A DNA stretch of 22,517 bases from a virus. Shown in pieces: positions 1 to 7,378 of the stretch. The stretch is from positions 1-22,517 of the IMG/VR virus record IMGVR_UViG_3300032163_000412, one strand, 5' to 3'. A program made the position numbers and the translations under genes. How positions within the stretch are numbered: position 1 is the stretch's first letter; the number at the start of each line of letters is the position of its first letter. The notes under the pieces are model-generated. The model searched no databases and was not told where the DNA came from. It saw only the letters and a list, made by a program, of their open reading frames with translations.

Positions 1-936
1 GCTACGACTCAATGGACAGCTTCAGAAACAGCCTTCATGTTAGCTAGAAAACCTTTCTTAACCAATATGATTCTTAGTCAAGGACCATCATTTGCAGATA
101 CTAATGCTACAACTGGTTTTCTTCCATCAGGTACAACGCTTATTTATTCAGCAGCAGGTGTAACACTTCCTACTGGATATCCCGGATTTGTAAGAGGTGC
201 TACATTTATTCAATTAAAAACAAACGGGAGAGTTAATTATATAAATACAGGTAGTGCAACATCAGCTACATGGGACAAAGTGTCAACTGATTCAGGTTCA
301 GTTGCATCAGAATCACCATCAGTATCACCGTCTGCATCTGTGTCGCCATCTGTATCCTCTTCTATAAGCCCATCAGGTTCTATTTCACCATCAGCGTCAG
401 TTAGTCCATCTCTTTCACCTTCTGGTTCAGCTAGTAGAAGTACGAGTCCATCTGCATCTATTTCCCCATCTTCATCTAAATCAGGATCGGCATCACAGTC
501 GCCATCTGGTTCAGCTAGTCCATCAGGTTCAGTTAGTAGATCTATCTCACCATCTGCATCTATCTCGCCATCTACTTCTGTATCAGCATCACAGAGTCAA
601 TCAGCGTCAATATCGCCATCAGTTTCAAAGTCGGTTTCACCGTCAGTATCACCATCTGCATCTGTATCACCAAGTACATCAGTCAGTCCTTCTATAAGTC
701 CAAGTACATCAGTATCACCTAGTGCATCCTTGAGCCCATCTGCATCTGTGTCGCCTTCTGCATCTGTATCACCGTCAGTATCACCATCTGCATCTATAAG
801 CCCATCAGCATCCATAAGCCCGTCAGGTTCTGCTTCTCCATCTGCATCTGTATCAAGGTCTATTTCTCCTTCGGCATCAGTAAGCCCTTCGGCTTCACTT
901 TCGCCATCTAGTTCTCCTTCAGCTTCACCTAGTTGA
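1..936 (+). CDS. Ser-repeat virion/fibre-like protein, 5' partial
   Basis: The reading frame is open from base 1 (ATTQWTASETAFMLARKPFL), so the start lies outside the window and the Met at base 37 is probably internal. The visible part has about 100 residues of small, polar, beta-type sequence, then from base 307 a tract of 209 residues with Ser at every second position up to the TGA stop. The same type of tract occurs in the two virion-like proteins at 10383 and 12851, so I infer a fibre or surface-decoration protein of the particle. The tract is rich in Ser, Pro and Ala with occasional Arg, Lys or Gln, like a mucin-type O-glycosylation target. Glycosyltransferase genes start about 150 bases downstream. 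The function of the N-terminal part is not recognised. Confidence 0.75.
   Translation, partial: ATTQWTASETAFMLARKPFLTNMILSQGPSFADTNATTGFLPSGTTLIYSAAGVTLPTGYPGFVRGATFIQLKTNGRVNYINTGSATSATWDKVSTDSGSVASESPSVSPSASVSPSVSSSISPSGSISPSASVSPSLSPSGSASRSTSPSASISPSSSKSGSASQSPSGSASPSGSVSRSISPSASISPSTSVSASQSQSASISPSVSKSVSPSVSPSASVSPSTSVSPSISPSTSVSPSASLSPSASVSPSASVSPSVSPSASISPSASISPSGSASPSASVSRSISPSASVSPSASLSPSSSPSASPS
307..933 (+). repeat. (Ser-x)n coding repeat, 209 residues
   Basis: In this tract every second codon is Ser, and the intervening residue is mostly Pro, Ala, Val, Ile, Leu, Thr or Gly. All six Ser codons are used in mixed order, so the protein pattern is far more regular than the DNA. A segment near 361-388 is almost the same as one near 13739-13768 in another gene, which suggests exchange between the Ser-repeat genes. 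Confidence 0.9.
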
Positions 937-967
937 TCTGTTAGTTATTTTTTGACAAACTAGATCC

Positions 968-1051
968 ATGAAGTTGATACCCTTAACTAAAGATAAATTT
1001 GCTATTGTTGATGATAAAGAAGGTGAAAAAACTTACTGGAAGCTAAATTGA
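968..1051 (+). pseudogene. 27-aa ORF resembling the N-terminus of an AP2/HNH-type endonuclease
   Basis: This short ORF begins MKLIPLTKDKFAIVDDKEGE. It matches 12 of the first 20 residues of the 32-aa ORF at 18321. From family knowledge, phage AP2-domain/HNH homing endonucleases often begin MK-x-I-x-LTQGK-x-A-x-VDDED. Only this leading segment is present; the DNA-binding and nuclease parts are gone. It is probably a scar of a deleted homing endonuclease, and a functional small peptide cannot be excluded. No clear Shine-Dalgarno is seen. Its stop codon overlaps the -35 box of the promoter for the glycosyltransferase island. Confidence 0.45.
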
Positions 1052-1076
1052 CGGAATTGTTATTTTGAAGTAAAAT
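1048..1076 (+). promoter_or_regulatory. Sigma70-type promoter for the glycosylation island, leaderless
   Basis: TTGACG (1048-1053), a 17-base spacer, and TAAAAT (1071-1076) match the sigma70 consensus well. Six bases separate the -10 box from the ATG at 1083, so transcription is predicted to begin at the A of the start codon. No ribosome binding site is seen, which agrees with a leaderless mRNA. This is the only 6-nt-spaced site in the window with both a good -35 and a good -10. Confidence 0.6.
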
Positions 1077-1082
1077 AATGAC

Positions 1083-1952
1083 ATGGATTTAAGTGTTATT
1101 ATTCCCCACCGTAACTCCCCTTTTATCAATAAAACTATTCAAGATGTACTCGACAAATCTGGTGTTGATACGGAGGTGATTGTTAATGTAGATGAGAAGT
1201 GGCCAGATCCTCTTTTAACAGACAAAAGAATTACATATGTTCATCCATCTAGTCCCAAAGGACTTCGTTATGGAGTAAATGTAGGTGTATCACTCGCTAG
1301 AGGTAAATACATTATGAAGGTTGATGACCATTGTATGTTTGATGACGGTTATGCCAAAAAGATAATTGAGAATATGGAAGACAATTATCTTGTTATTCCA
1401 AGGCGTTATTCACTTGATGCAGAAAAATGGGAGATAAATCATACAAGACCTACAAGAGATTATCATTATTTATGTTTCCCTAGACAAGGTAAAGAACATG
1501 ACTGGGGTATGCATGGAGTTGAATGGAGAGAGCACGATATTGAAAGAAGTGATCCAAAGTTTGATATAGACAATACAATGAGTTTTCAGGGTAGTTGTTG
1601 GTTTGCTAATCGTAATTATTACCTTAAAAGAGTTGGTATGCTTGATGACAGGCTTGAAACATATTCTACATTTGCCCAAGAACCACAAGAAATAGGACTT
1701 AAATATTGGCTTACAGATGGAAAGACAGTAGTTAATAAAAAGACTTGGTATGCCCATCTACACAAAGGAAGACAATATGGCCGTATGTATCACGAGGATA
1801 TTCATACAGTTACTTCACATAATTGGTCTGCAAAACATTGGATGAATAATGAAGAACCAGGAATGAAACATCCTATTAGTTGGCTGGTAGAAAAATTCTG
1901 GCCCGTACCCACTTGGCCAGAAGATCGTAGTTTGTGGGTATCACCCATATGA
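1083..1952 (+). CDS. GT-A glycosyltransferase with D-x-H motif (GT2/GT27-like), copy 1
   Basis: This 289-aa protein begins with the GT2-type strand LSVIIPHRN and carries a D-x-H motif (D81-D82-H83, in KVDDHCMFDDG), the metal/nucleotide-sugar site of GT-A enzymes. D-x-H followed by Cys is characteristic of polypeptide GalNAc transferases (GT27). A later block (QGSCWF, then QEPQEIGLKYWLTDGKTVVN and WYAHLH) follows the order of the GT27 acceptor-site region (GG-LF, WGGENLE, SFRIW-CGG, HVFR). It has no signal peptide, membrane segment or lectin domain, so it should act in the host cytoplasm. Its paralogues are at 3683 and 8223. Its own promoter lies just upstream, and its stop overlaps the next gene by ATGA. 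Donor and acceptor are unknown; the Ser-repeat virion proteins are the inferred acceptor. Confidence 0.8.
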   Translation: MDLSVIIPHRNSPFINKTIQDVLDKSGVDTEVIVNVDEKWPDPLLTDKRITYVHPSSPKGLRYGVNVGVSLARGKYIMKVDDHCMFDDGYAKKIIENMEDNYLVIPRRYSLDAEKWEINHTRPTRDYHYLCFPRQGKEHDWGMHGVEWREHDIERSDPKFDIDNTMSFQGSCWFANRNYYLKRVGMLDDRLETYSTFAQEPQEIGLKYWLTDGKTVVNKKTWYAHLHKGRQYGRMYHEDIHTVTSHNWSAKHWMNNEEPGMKHPISWLVEKFWPVPTWPEDRSLWVSPI

Positions 1953-2347
1953 CAATAGGTTTTATTTGTGGAGCTTTTGATTTACTTCATCCGGGGCATT
2001 TGGTGGCATTAAGAGATTGTAAAGACAACTGCGATCATTTAATAGTTGGATTACAAGTAGACCCTAATTTAGATAGACCTAATAAACATAAACCTATAGA
2101 GAGTATTTTTGAAAGATATATCCGTTTGAATGCATGTAAATATGTAGATCAGATAATTCCATATGAAACAGATGCAGATTTATTAAATTTATTAAAAACT
2201 ATTCGTGCAGATGTTAGATTTTTAGATGAAGGATATACAGTTAATCCTAAATTTATAATTGGTGAAAAATGTATACCTATTTTCTATATAAAGCGAGATC
2301 ATACATGGTCATCTACGGCATTAAGAGATAAATTAAGGAAAAAATGA
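1949..2347 (+). CDS. Cytidylyltransferase-fold nucleotidyltransferase (HldE C-domain/TagD-like)
   Basis: This 132-aa protein has the class I cytidylyltransferase signature at its N-terminus (GAFDLLHPGH, with H14-P-G-H17) and the second nucleotide-binding block WSSTALR near the C-terminus, equivalent to the ISSTxxR motif. The length is normal for a single-domain enzyme of this family. The family includes the adenylyltransferase half of HldE and glycerol-3-phosphate cytidylyltransferase. Next to a heptose-phosphate kinase and a SIS isomerase it most likely activates a heptose 1-phosphate to an NDP-sugar; the base used cannot be told from sequence. I chose the ATG at 1949 because it overlaps the upstream stop as ATGA. 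An in-frame GTG at 1934 would lie deeper inside the previous gene. Confidence 0.8.
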   Translation: MTIGFICGAFDLLHPGHLVALRDCKDNCDHLIVGLQVDPNLDRPNKHKPIESIFERYIRLNACKYVDQIIPYETDADLLNLLKTIRADVRFLDEGYTVNPKFIIGEKCIPIFYIKRDHTWSSTALRDKLRKK

Positions 2348-3279
2348 TTATCGTAAAAATACCTTTGAGAGTTTCTTTTTTAGGTGGTGGAACTGATTTT
2401 ATAGAGTTCTATACTAAATATGGTGGTGCAGTTCTTTCAACAGCTATTAAGAAATATATTTATGTAATAGTTATACCCCGATTCGATAATAATGTACGAC
2501 TTACTTATACAAAAGCAGAACTTAAAAAGAATGCAAACTCACTTAAACACGATATAGTGCGTGAGTGCATGAAGCGTGTTGGGATCAATCATGGTATAGA
2601 AGTAGTAACTATATCTGATGTTCCAGCAGGAACAGGTCTTGGATCATCTAGTGCGGTTACAGTAGGTGTATTAAAAGCCCTATATGCCTACAAAGGTGTA
2701 GAAACAAATGCACGACAACTTGCAGAAGAAGCGTGTCAAATAGAAATAGATATACTTGGAAAACCAATCGGAGTTCAAGATCAATATATCGCAGCTTACG
2801 GAGGATTTAGAATGTTTGAATTTAGCAAAGATGGAGTAGTTAATAGAAAACTTCATATAGGAAACTTACAGGAACATCTTTTAATGTTTTATACAGGCTT
2901 AACTCACGATTCAGCGGAGATTTTATCAGTACAAAAAGACAATATGCCTAATACTGTAGAGATCTTAAAAGAGATGCGCGAGTTGGTATATAAAGCGAAT
3001 TGGAATGAAGATGGAAATATGGGAGATTTACTTAATACAACATGGGAATATAAGAAACAACTCGCATCAATTACTAATCCGGCCATTGATGAATGGTATA
3101 AAATAGGTATTAAAGCTGGTGCGATTGGTGGTAAGTTGCTTGGAGCAGGTCAGGGAGGATTTTTATTATTCTATTGTTCTCCGGAAGACAAAGATAATAT
3201 ACGCCATGCCTTATCTGATTTAACCGAAATGCCATTTGAACCAGAACCAGATGGAGCAAAGGTAATATTTAACTCATAA
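2344..3279 (+). CDS. hddA: D-glycero-D-manno-heptose 7-phosphate kinase-like GHMP kinase
   Basis: This 311-aa protein begins IVKIPLRVSFLGGGTDF, the opening typical of HddA. It has the GHMP phosphate-binding loop PAGTGLGSSSAVTVG at about residues 94-108 and the C-terminal GHMP motif GGKLLGAGQGGFLLFY. Length and motif order match full-length HddA, which phosphorylates heptose 7-phosphate at the anomeric carbon to give the alpha-1,7-bisphosphate. Fucokinase-type GHMP enzymes share the opening motif, so a different sugar is possible. ATGA overlap upstream and TAATG overlap downstream place it in one operon with the nucleotidyltransferase and the isomerase. No GmhB phosphatase is seen in the window, so the host may supply that step. 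Confidence 0.82.
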   Translation: MIIVKIPLRVSFLGGGTDFIEFYTKYGGAVLSTAIKKYIYVIVIPRFDNNVRLTYTKAELKKNANSLKHDIVRECMKRVGINHGIEVVTISDVPAGTGLGSSSAVTVGVLKALYAYKGVETNARQLAEEACQIEIDILGKPIGVQDQYIAAYGGFRMFEFSKDGVVNRKLHIGNLQEHLLMFYTGLTHDSAEILSVQKDNMPNTVEILKEMRELVYKANWNEDGNMGDLLNTTWEYKKQLASITNPAIDEWYKIGIKAGAIGGKLLGAGQGGFLLFYCSPEDKDNIRHALSDLTEMPFEPEPDGAKVIFNS

Positions 3280-3686
3280 TGAAAGACTTAATCAAAAGAA
3301 TATCAAAAGCCAGATTTGTATTTGTATGCGGTAATGGTGGAAGTGCCGCAACTGCAGAACATTTAACAAATGATTTATTTTCAAAAGGAATTAGTGCAAT
3401 TTGTTTGAACAGTAATACTTCAATAATGACTATGATCGCTAATGATTTTGGTTATGATGTTACCTTTAGTAAACAATTACTTATTTATGCGGATAAAGAA
3501 GATATGCTAATAACTCTTTCTTGTAGTGGAACTTCAAAAAATGTAGTTAATGCAATTTTAGCAGCAAAGATATTAGGCATGGATGTTTATAAATTTAAGT
3601 CTTTTGATTCTGAAGAACCAAGAGATTTTGGTAAATTAGAAGATGAACATCTTCAGTTAGTACATAGAATTAAAAATGCGTTATGA
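3279..3686 (+). CDS. gmhA: SIS-domain phosphosugar isomerase, GmhA-like (short)
   Basis: This 135-aa single SIS domain has the sugar-phosphate loop FVCGNGGSAATAEHLTNDL (residues 15-33) and a second Ser/Thr-rich loop LSCSGTSKNVVNAI. Both match sedoheptulose 7-phosphate isomerase (GmhA), the first step of NDP-heptose synthesis. It is shorter than typical GmhA (about 190 aa) and lacks part of the N-terminal helical region, so the active site formed between subunits may be incomplete or rearranged. It starts at an ATG overlapping the kinase stop, and its own stop overlaps the next start. The context of an HddA-like kinase and an HldE-like transferase makes heptose the best guess. Other SIS functions, such as phosphosugar binding, cannot be excluded. 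Confidence 0.75.
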   Translation: MKDLIKRISKARFVFVCGNGGSAATAEHLTNDLFSKGISAICLNSNTSIMTMIANDFGYDVTFSKQLLIYADKEDMLITLSCSGTSKNVVNAILAAKILGMDVYKFKSFDSEEPRDFGKLEDEHLQLVHRIKNAL

Positions 3687-4540
3687 AAACTTCATTTATC
3701 ATTCCGGCACGGAATGAAAGATCTGATTATTTATATAAAACACTAGATAGTATTCGGGAAAATGCTCACGACTATGAAATAATCATAGGGTTTGACGGAC
3801 CGCATAATGCTTTTCTTTATCCTCATTCGTCAAATATAAATATTATTCAGTATCCAAATATAGTTGGAATTAAAACAAATATAAATACTTTGGCGGCTTC
3901 AGCTTCTGGAAAATATATATTTAAGTTAGATGCCCATTGTTCAGTTAGCGAAGGTATAACGGAAATACTTCAGGAAAATATGAAGGATGATTGGATAGTC
4001 ATGCCTCGTTTCTATATTCTTAATCGTGAAACATGGGAATGGCAAGATGATAGACACTATGATTACTTCTATTTAAGTTGTCCATTTACAGATTCCAGAG
4101 GCTTTAGATTTAAAGCCGGAGGGCATTGGCCACAAAGAACTGCAGAAAGAGAAGTAGATCATAGATATGATATAGACAATACTCCACAAATGCATGGATC
4201 TGGGTGGTTTATGACTAAAGATAGATTCTTTGAACTTGGAGGATACCCACTTACAGATCCATTAGGCCATGCCCAAGAACCGTTATGGCTTGGGCTTCGT
4301 AATTGGTTTGCCGGGGGAAGATTAGTAGTAAATAAAAAATGTTGGTATGCACACCTACATCAGGATACAAGAGATAAAGGATTTGCATTGGGACATAGAA
4401 ATGAAGAACGAACATATAATATTGTGGCTAATCACTTTATGAGAGATCCAAAGATGGAATGGTTTCTTAATAAATTTATGCCCATGCCTACATGGCCTGA
4501 TAATTGGAAGGAGTTACTGGATAAATGGAAAACGACTTAA
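3683..4540 (+). CDS. GT-A glycosyltransferase with D-x-H motif (GT2/GT27-like), copy 2
   Basis: This 285-aa protein has an N-terminal TSFIIPARNE strand and the motif KLDAHCSVSEG with D83-A-H85. The D-A-H-C string is the one seen in polypeptide GalNAc transferases. The C-terminal half has MHGSGWFMTKDRFFELGGYP, then AQEPLWLGLRNWFAGGRLVV and a Trp-Tyr-Ala-His motif, again in the GT27 order. It ends with a W-Fx2-K-F-M-P-M-P-T-W-P tail like copy 1. It has no membrane segment. It overlaps the next gene by 16 bases; together the pair has the same domain order as the single protein at 8223-10361. The Ser-repeat proteins are the inferred acceptor; the donor sugar is unknown. Confidence 0.8.
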   Translation: MKTSFIIPARNERSDYLYKTLDSIRENAHDYEIIIGFDGPHNAFLYPHSSNINIIQYPNIVGIKTNINTLAASASGKYIFKLDAHCSVSEGITEILQENMKDDWIVMPRFYILNRETWEWQDDRHYDYFYLSCPFTDSRGFRFKAGGHWPQRTAEREVDHRYDIDNTPQMHGSGWFMTKDRFFELGGYPLTDPLGHAQEPLWLGLRNWFAGGRLVVNKKCWYAHLHQDTRDKGFALGHRNEERTYNIVANHFMRDPKMEWFLNKFMPMPTWPDNWKELLDKWKTT

Positions 4541-5229
4541 CATTACTTTATTATACTTCTAATCAGATACCGGAAGTGGTAGCTGAAAGAATCCGTCTAA
4601 ATCTTCTATTAGTTACAGAATGTAAGTATCCGATTATAAGTGTATCTCAAAAACCATTAGATTTTGGAAAGAATATTTGTGTTGGTGAGATCGGAGTTTC
4701 TAAATACAATGAATATAAACAGATCCTAATAGGACTCAAGGAAGTAAAAACAAAGTATGTAGCCTGTATTGAAGACGATACACTTTATCCCAAAGAACAT
4801 TTTGACCTTAGACCCCCGGAAGATTGTGTTGGATTTGAGAATAACTATTGGTTTGCTCAACTTGGAAAAGACTTTTATTGGAGAGTTGGAGATATAAGTA
4901 AACGAGGAGGTATGTGGGGATGTATATCAACTACGAAACATTTATTTAATAATTTATCTACTAGATATAATTTGTACCCAAATATAAGTAAAATACCCCC
5001 ATTTTGGGGCGAACCTGCATATTGTGATGAACAATTTGGAATGGAAAATAAAAAAGTATATTTTAACAATCCCATTCCAGCGGTTATATTTATAAATGCT
5101 TATTCAATGGGTGGAGTACAACTTGCGAGATTTAGAAGAAGATATGGAGATCCAAAACCGGAAGATAAATGTGAATCGTTAGATGGTTATGGTAAGGCAT
5201 CTGATCTTATAAAGAGATTTTGGGATTAA
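4525..5229 (+). CDS. Second-type glycosyltransferase-like protein with EDD motif
   Basis: This 234-aa protein opens with DLTLLYYTSNQIPEVVAERI and has an acidic motif at the end of a strand (YVACIEDDTLYPKEHFDLRP), the usual metal-binding position of GT-A enzymes. It aligns with the C-terminal domain (about residues 480-712) of the protein at 8223: the YPKEHFDLRPP block matches YDPSHFDFTPP there, followed in both by an N-N-Y/N-W segment. Its start lies inside the end of the upstream GT gene, so the two are probably co-translated and may work as partners. The exact family and sugar are not recognised. Confidence 0.65.
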   Translation: MENDLTLLYYTSNQIPEVVAERIRLNLLLVTECKYPIISVSQKPLDFGKNICVGEIGVSKYNEYKQILIGLKEVKTKYVACIEDDTLYPKEHFDLRPPEDCVGFENNYWFAQLGKDFYWRVGDISKRGGMWGCISTTKHLFNNLSTRYNLYPNISKIPPFWGEPAYCDEQFGMENKKVYFNNPIPAVIFINAYSMGGVQLARFRRRYGDPKPEDKCESLDGYGKASDLIKRFWD

Positions 5230-5254
5230 CAAAAAAGTCAGATTGGAGTATAAT
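5226..5254 (+). promoter_or_regulatory. Internal sigma70-type promoter
   Basis: TTAACA (5226-5231), a 17-base spacer and TATAAT (5249-5254) form a near-consensus promoter, partly over the stop of the previous gene. The predicted start of transcription is about 5 bases before the ATG at 5266, so this transcript would have almost no leader. It would give the methyltransferase-to-glycosyltransferase half of the island its own transcription. Confidence 0.55.
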
Positions 5255-5265
5255 ATTTTATATAA

Positions 5266-5778
5266 ATGGGTGTATCTATAACAGTTTCAACTAGATATGG
5301 AACTCACTTGCCTTGTTTAATGAAGGCTTTAGAGAAAACTTCAGGTGATGTTTTAGAAATTGGTATAGGTGTATTCTCAACTCCGTTTCTTCACTATAGA
5401 TGTTTACTAGATAATAGAAAGTTAGTTTCATACGAAAATTATCCTTCTTGGTTTAATTTCTTCACGAAAAGATATGGATATAATTATGGTACACACGAAC
5501 TAAAATTTGTGGATAAGTATGCAGATATCCCTGTGGATAGAATGTGGGATGTTGTATTTATAGATCAGACACCTGATTGGAGTAGACACGAAGAAGCTAT
5601 TAAGTTTGCTAATAATGCAAAGTTTGTAATTATTCATGATTCTGGACCAAAGTTTGACAAAATGTATCAATATAATAAAGTTTATCCTCACTTCAAATAT
5701 AGATCTGATTGGACTGGTGATACTAATATGGCAACCGTATTATCTAATTTTATTGACTTAAAAGATTTTTGGAAATGA
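5266..5778 (+). CDS. Small class I SAM-dependent methyltransferase-like protein
   Basis: This 170-aa protein has a SAM-binding motif I, DVLEIGIGVFSTPFLH (glycines at 33 and 35), an acidic residue at the end of the second strand (KLVSYE), and a motif IV-like strand MWDVVFIDQTPDW followed by a conserved-looking IIHDSG. This is the layout of small class I methyltransferases. In a sugar island the likely job is methylation of a sugar hydroxyl or of the glycan end, but the substrate cannot be read from sequence. It starts just after the internal promoter with no visible ribosome binding site. Its TGA overlaps the next ATG. Confidence 0.65.
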   Translation: MGVSITVSTRYGTHLPCLMKALEKTSGDVLEIGIGVFSTPFLHYRCLLDNRKLVSYENYPSWFNFFTKRYGYNYGTHELKFVDKYADIPVDRMWDVVFIDQTPDWSRHEEAIKFANNAKFVIIHDSGPKFDKMYQYNKVYPHFKYRSDWTGDTNMATVLSNFIDLKDFWK

Positions 5779-6440
5779 ATGATTCTATAAAACCATCAAT
5801 AAACAATACATTACAACGATTTACAACTAAATTTAATTTAGATCTTAGTCAGAAATCCCCTATTAAAGTTACTAATGTAACTCGGACTGAAATGGCTAAG
5901 TTCTTTCACGATATGGACTTTAAAGTTGGTGCAGAAATAGGTGTAGCACAAGGTTGGTATTCAGAGATATTATGCCGTGAAAATCCCCAAGCAAAGTTAT
6001 ATGCGGTTGATGTGTGGCAACAATATGAAGGATTTAATGAATATAAAGATAGAATTGACAGATATTATGAAGCAGCAAAAGCATTATTAGCTCCTTATAA
6101 TTGCGAGTTAATTAAGAAGTTTAGTATGGATGCAATAAAAGACTTCGCAGATAACTCATTAGATTTTGTATTTATTGATGGCGCTCATGATTTTAAGAAT
6201 GTGGCTATGGATATTTATGAGTGGGCAAAGAAAGTAAGACCCGGAGGAATTGTATTTGGCCATGACTACAAAAGATCTAAAGGTAAATATATTGTAGAAG
6301 TAAAAGATGTAGTTCAGGCATATATGTATGGGAAGGAAATTAAACCTTGGTTTGCATTAGAAAATAATATTCCAGATCCTAAGTTTGCCAGAGATAATCC
6401 GTGTTGGATGTTTATTAGATCGGAGGGAGATAGACTATGA
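5775..6440 (+). CDS. Class I SAM-dependent methyltransferase (Methyltransf_24-like)
   Basis: This 221-aa protein has motif I VGAEIGVAQGWYSEIL (about residues 51-66), the acidic motif II LYAVDVW, and motif IV LDFVFIDGAHDFKNVAMDI followed by VRPGGIVFGHDY. This D-G-A-H pattern is typical of the Methyltransf_24 family, often found in glycan and antibiotic sugar clusters. I take the ATG at 5775 because it overlaps the upstream stop as ATGA; an in-frame TTG lies two codons earlier. It also overlaps the next gene by ATGA. The substrate is probably a sugar or glycan; this is inference from position. Confidence 0.78.
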   Translation: MNDSIKPSINNTLQRFTTKFNLDLSQKSPIKVTNVTRTEMAKFFHDMDFKVGAEIGVAQGWYSEILCRENPQAKLYAVDVWQQYEGFNEYKDRIDRYYEAAKALLAPYNCELIKKFSMDAIKDFADNSLDFVFIDGAHDFKNVAMDIYEWAKKVRPGGIVFGHDYKRSKGKYIVEVKDVVQAYMYGKEIKPWFALENNIPDPKFARDNPCWMFIRSEGDRL

Positions 6441-7378
6441 AATGTTTAGTTACAGGTGGATGTGGATTTATAGGAAGTCATTTAGTTGAAGCGTTACTAA
6501 AAAGAAATGATGAAGTTAGTGTATTAGCAGGTCATGGAGATCAAATTACAGTAATTGATGATTTAACTGAAGGTAAATGGTCTAATCTACCAAATGATCC
6601 AAGACTTAAAGTTTATGAAGGTTCAATACTTGGAGATTGTGGAAAGTTATTTGAAGGACTTGATGTAGTATTCCATTTAGCTGCACTTACAAGACCTCAA
6701 TGGTCAATAGTCCATCCTCAAGAAACAGCTCATGTAAATGTTGATGGTACAGTTAAGATTCTTCAGTATTGTAAAACATATAAGATTAAAAGATTAGTAT
6801 TTGTATCTAGTTCGTCTATATATGGAGAACAGGTATCATTTCCAACAAATGAAAATGCAATTCCCAATCCTATGTCGCCTTATGCTTTGAGTAAACTTCA
6901 GGGTGAAGAATATTGTAAATTATTTGAAAGATTGTGTGGAGTTCAATCTAACTTTATCAGACCGTTTAATGTATATGGCACAAGACAAAGACCGGATAAC
7001 TTTTATGCCGCAGCAGTTCCAAAATTTATAGATATTCTTAAAAATGGTGGAGTTCCAAATATAACAGGTGATGGTACTCAAGTTCGTGATTATATTTATG
7101 TTGATGATGTAGTAGATTTAATGATTAAAGCATCTGAATCAGATGTATACGGAGAGGCGTTTAATGCAGGGAGTGGTACAAACATATCTATAAATGAACT
7201 TTATTCAATGATTGCAAAACTTATGGGTAAAGAAAATGTTAAGGCTAATCATATTCCACCTGTAATAGAACCGGGAATTACACTTGCAGATATAAGTAAG
7301 GGTGAAAAACTATTAGGTTGGAAACCTCAAGTTTCGCTAGAAGAAGGTTTAAGGTGTGTAGTAGAACAAATAAAATGA
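6437..7378 (+). CDS. NAD-dependent sugar epimerase/dehydratase (extended SDR)
   Basis: This 313-aa protein has the Rossmann loop TGGCGFIGSH at residues 6-15, an Asp-rich end of the second strand (VIDDLTEG), the VFHLAAL strand, and the catalytic pair Tyr149-x3-Lys153 in SPYALSKLQGEEY with Ser upstream (FVSSSSIYGE). The length fits NDP-sugar 4-epimerases and 4,6-dehydratases of the GalE/WbpP type. It would act on an NDP-sugar made by the host or the island. The exact sugar is not clear. ATGA overlaps at both ends tie it to the methyltransferase and the dehydrogenase. Confidence 0.85.
   Translation: MKCLVTGGCGFIGSHLVEALLKRNDEVSVLAGHGDQITVIDDLTEGKWSNLPNDPRLKVYEGSILGDCGKLFEGLDVVFHLAALTRPQWSIVHPQETAHVNVDGTVKILQYCKTYKIKRLVFVSSSSIYGEQVSFPTNENAIPNPMSPYALSKLQGEEYCKLFERLCGVQSNFIRPFNVYGTRQRPDNFYAAAVPKFIDILKNGGVPNITGDGTQVRDYIYVDDVVDLMIKASESDVYGEAFNAGSGTNISINELYSMIAKLMGKENVKANHIPPVIEPGITLADISKGEKLLGWKPQVSLEEGLRCVVEQIK

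Noticed and set aside
597-815. Minus-strand ORF opposite the Ser repeat
   Set aside because: It is an Asp/Gly-rich mirror of the repeat codons with no domain signal or start context.
307-933. CRISPR-like array
   Set aside because: The DNA repeats are degenerate, without constant spacer length, and are fully explained by a coding (Ser-x)n tract.
929-963. Terminator after the first gene
   Set aside because: CTAGTT and AACTAG could pair, but the stem is 6 bp with a 23-base loop and no T tract after it.
953-981. TTGACA at 953-958 as a promoter
   Set aside because: The -35 is perfect but nothing like a -10 lies 16-18 bases downstream.
1470-1757. Minus-strand 95-aa ORF within the first glycosyltransferase
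   Set aside because: It has no motifs; unlike the HNH it is only the open antisense of a conserved gene. Other minus-strand ORFs at 2904, 4875, 5500, 9864, 17049, 19765, 20872, 21538 and 22171 were rejected for the same reason.
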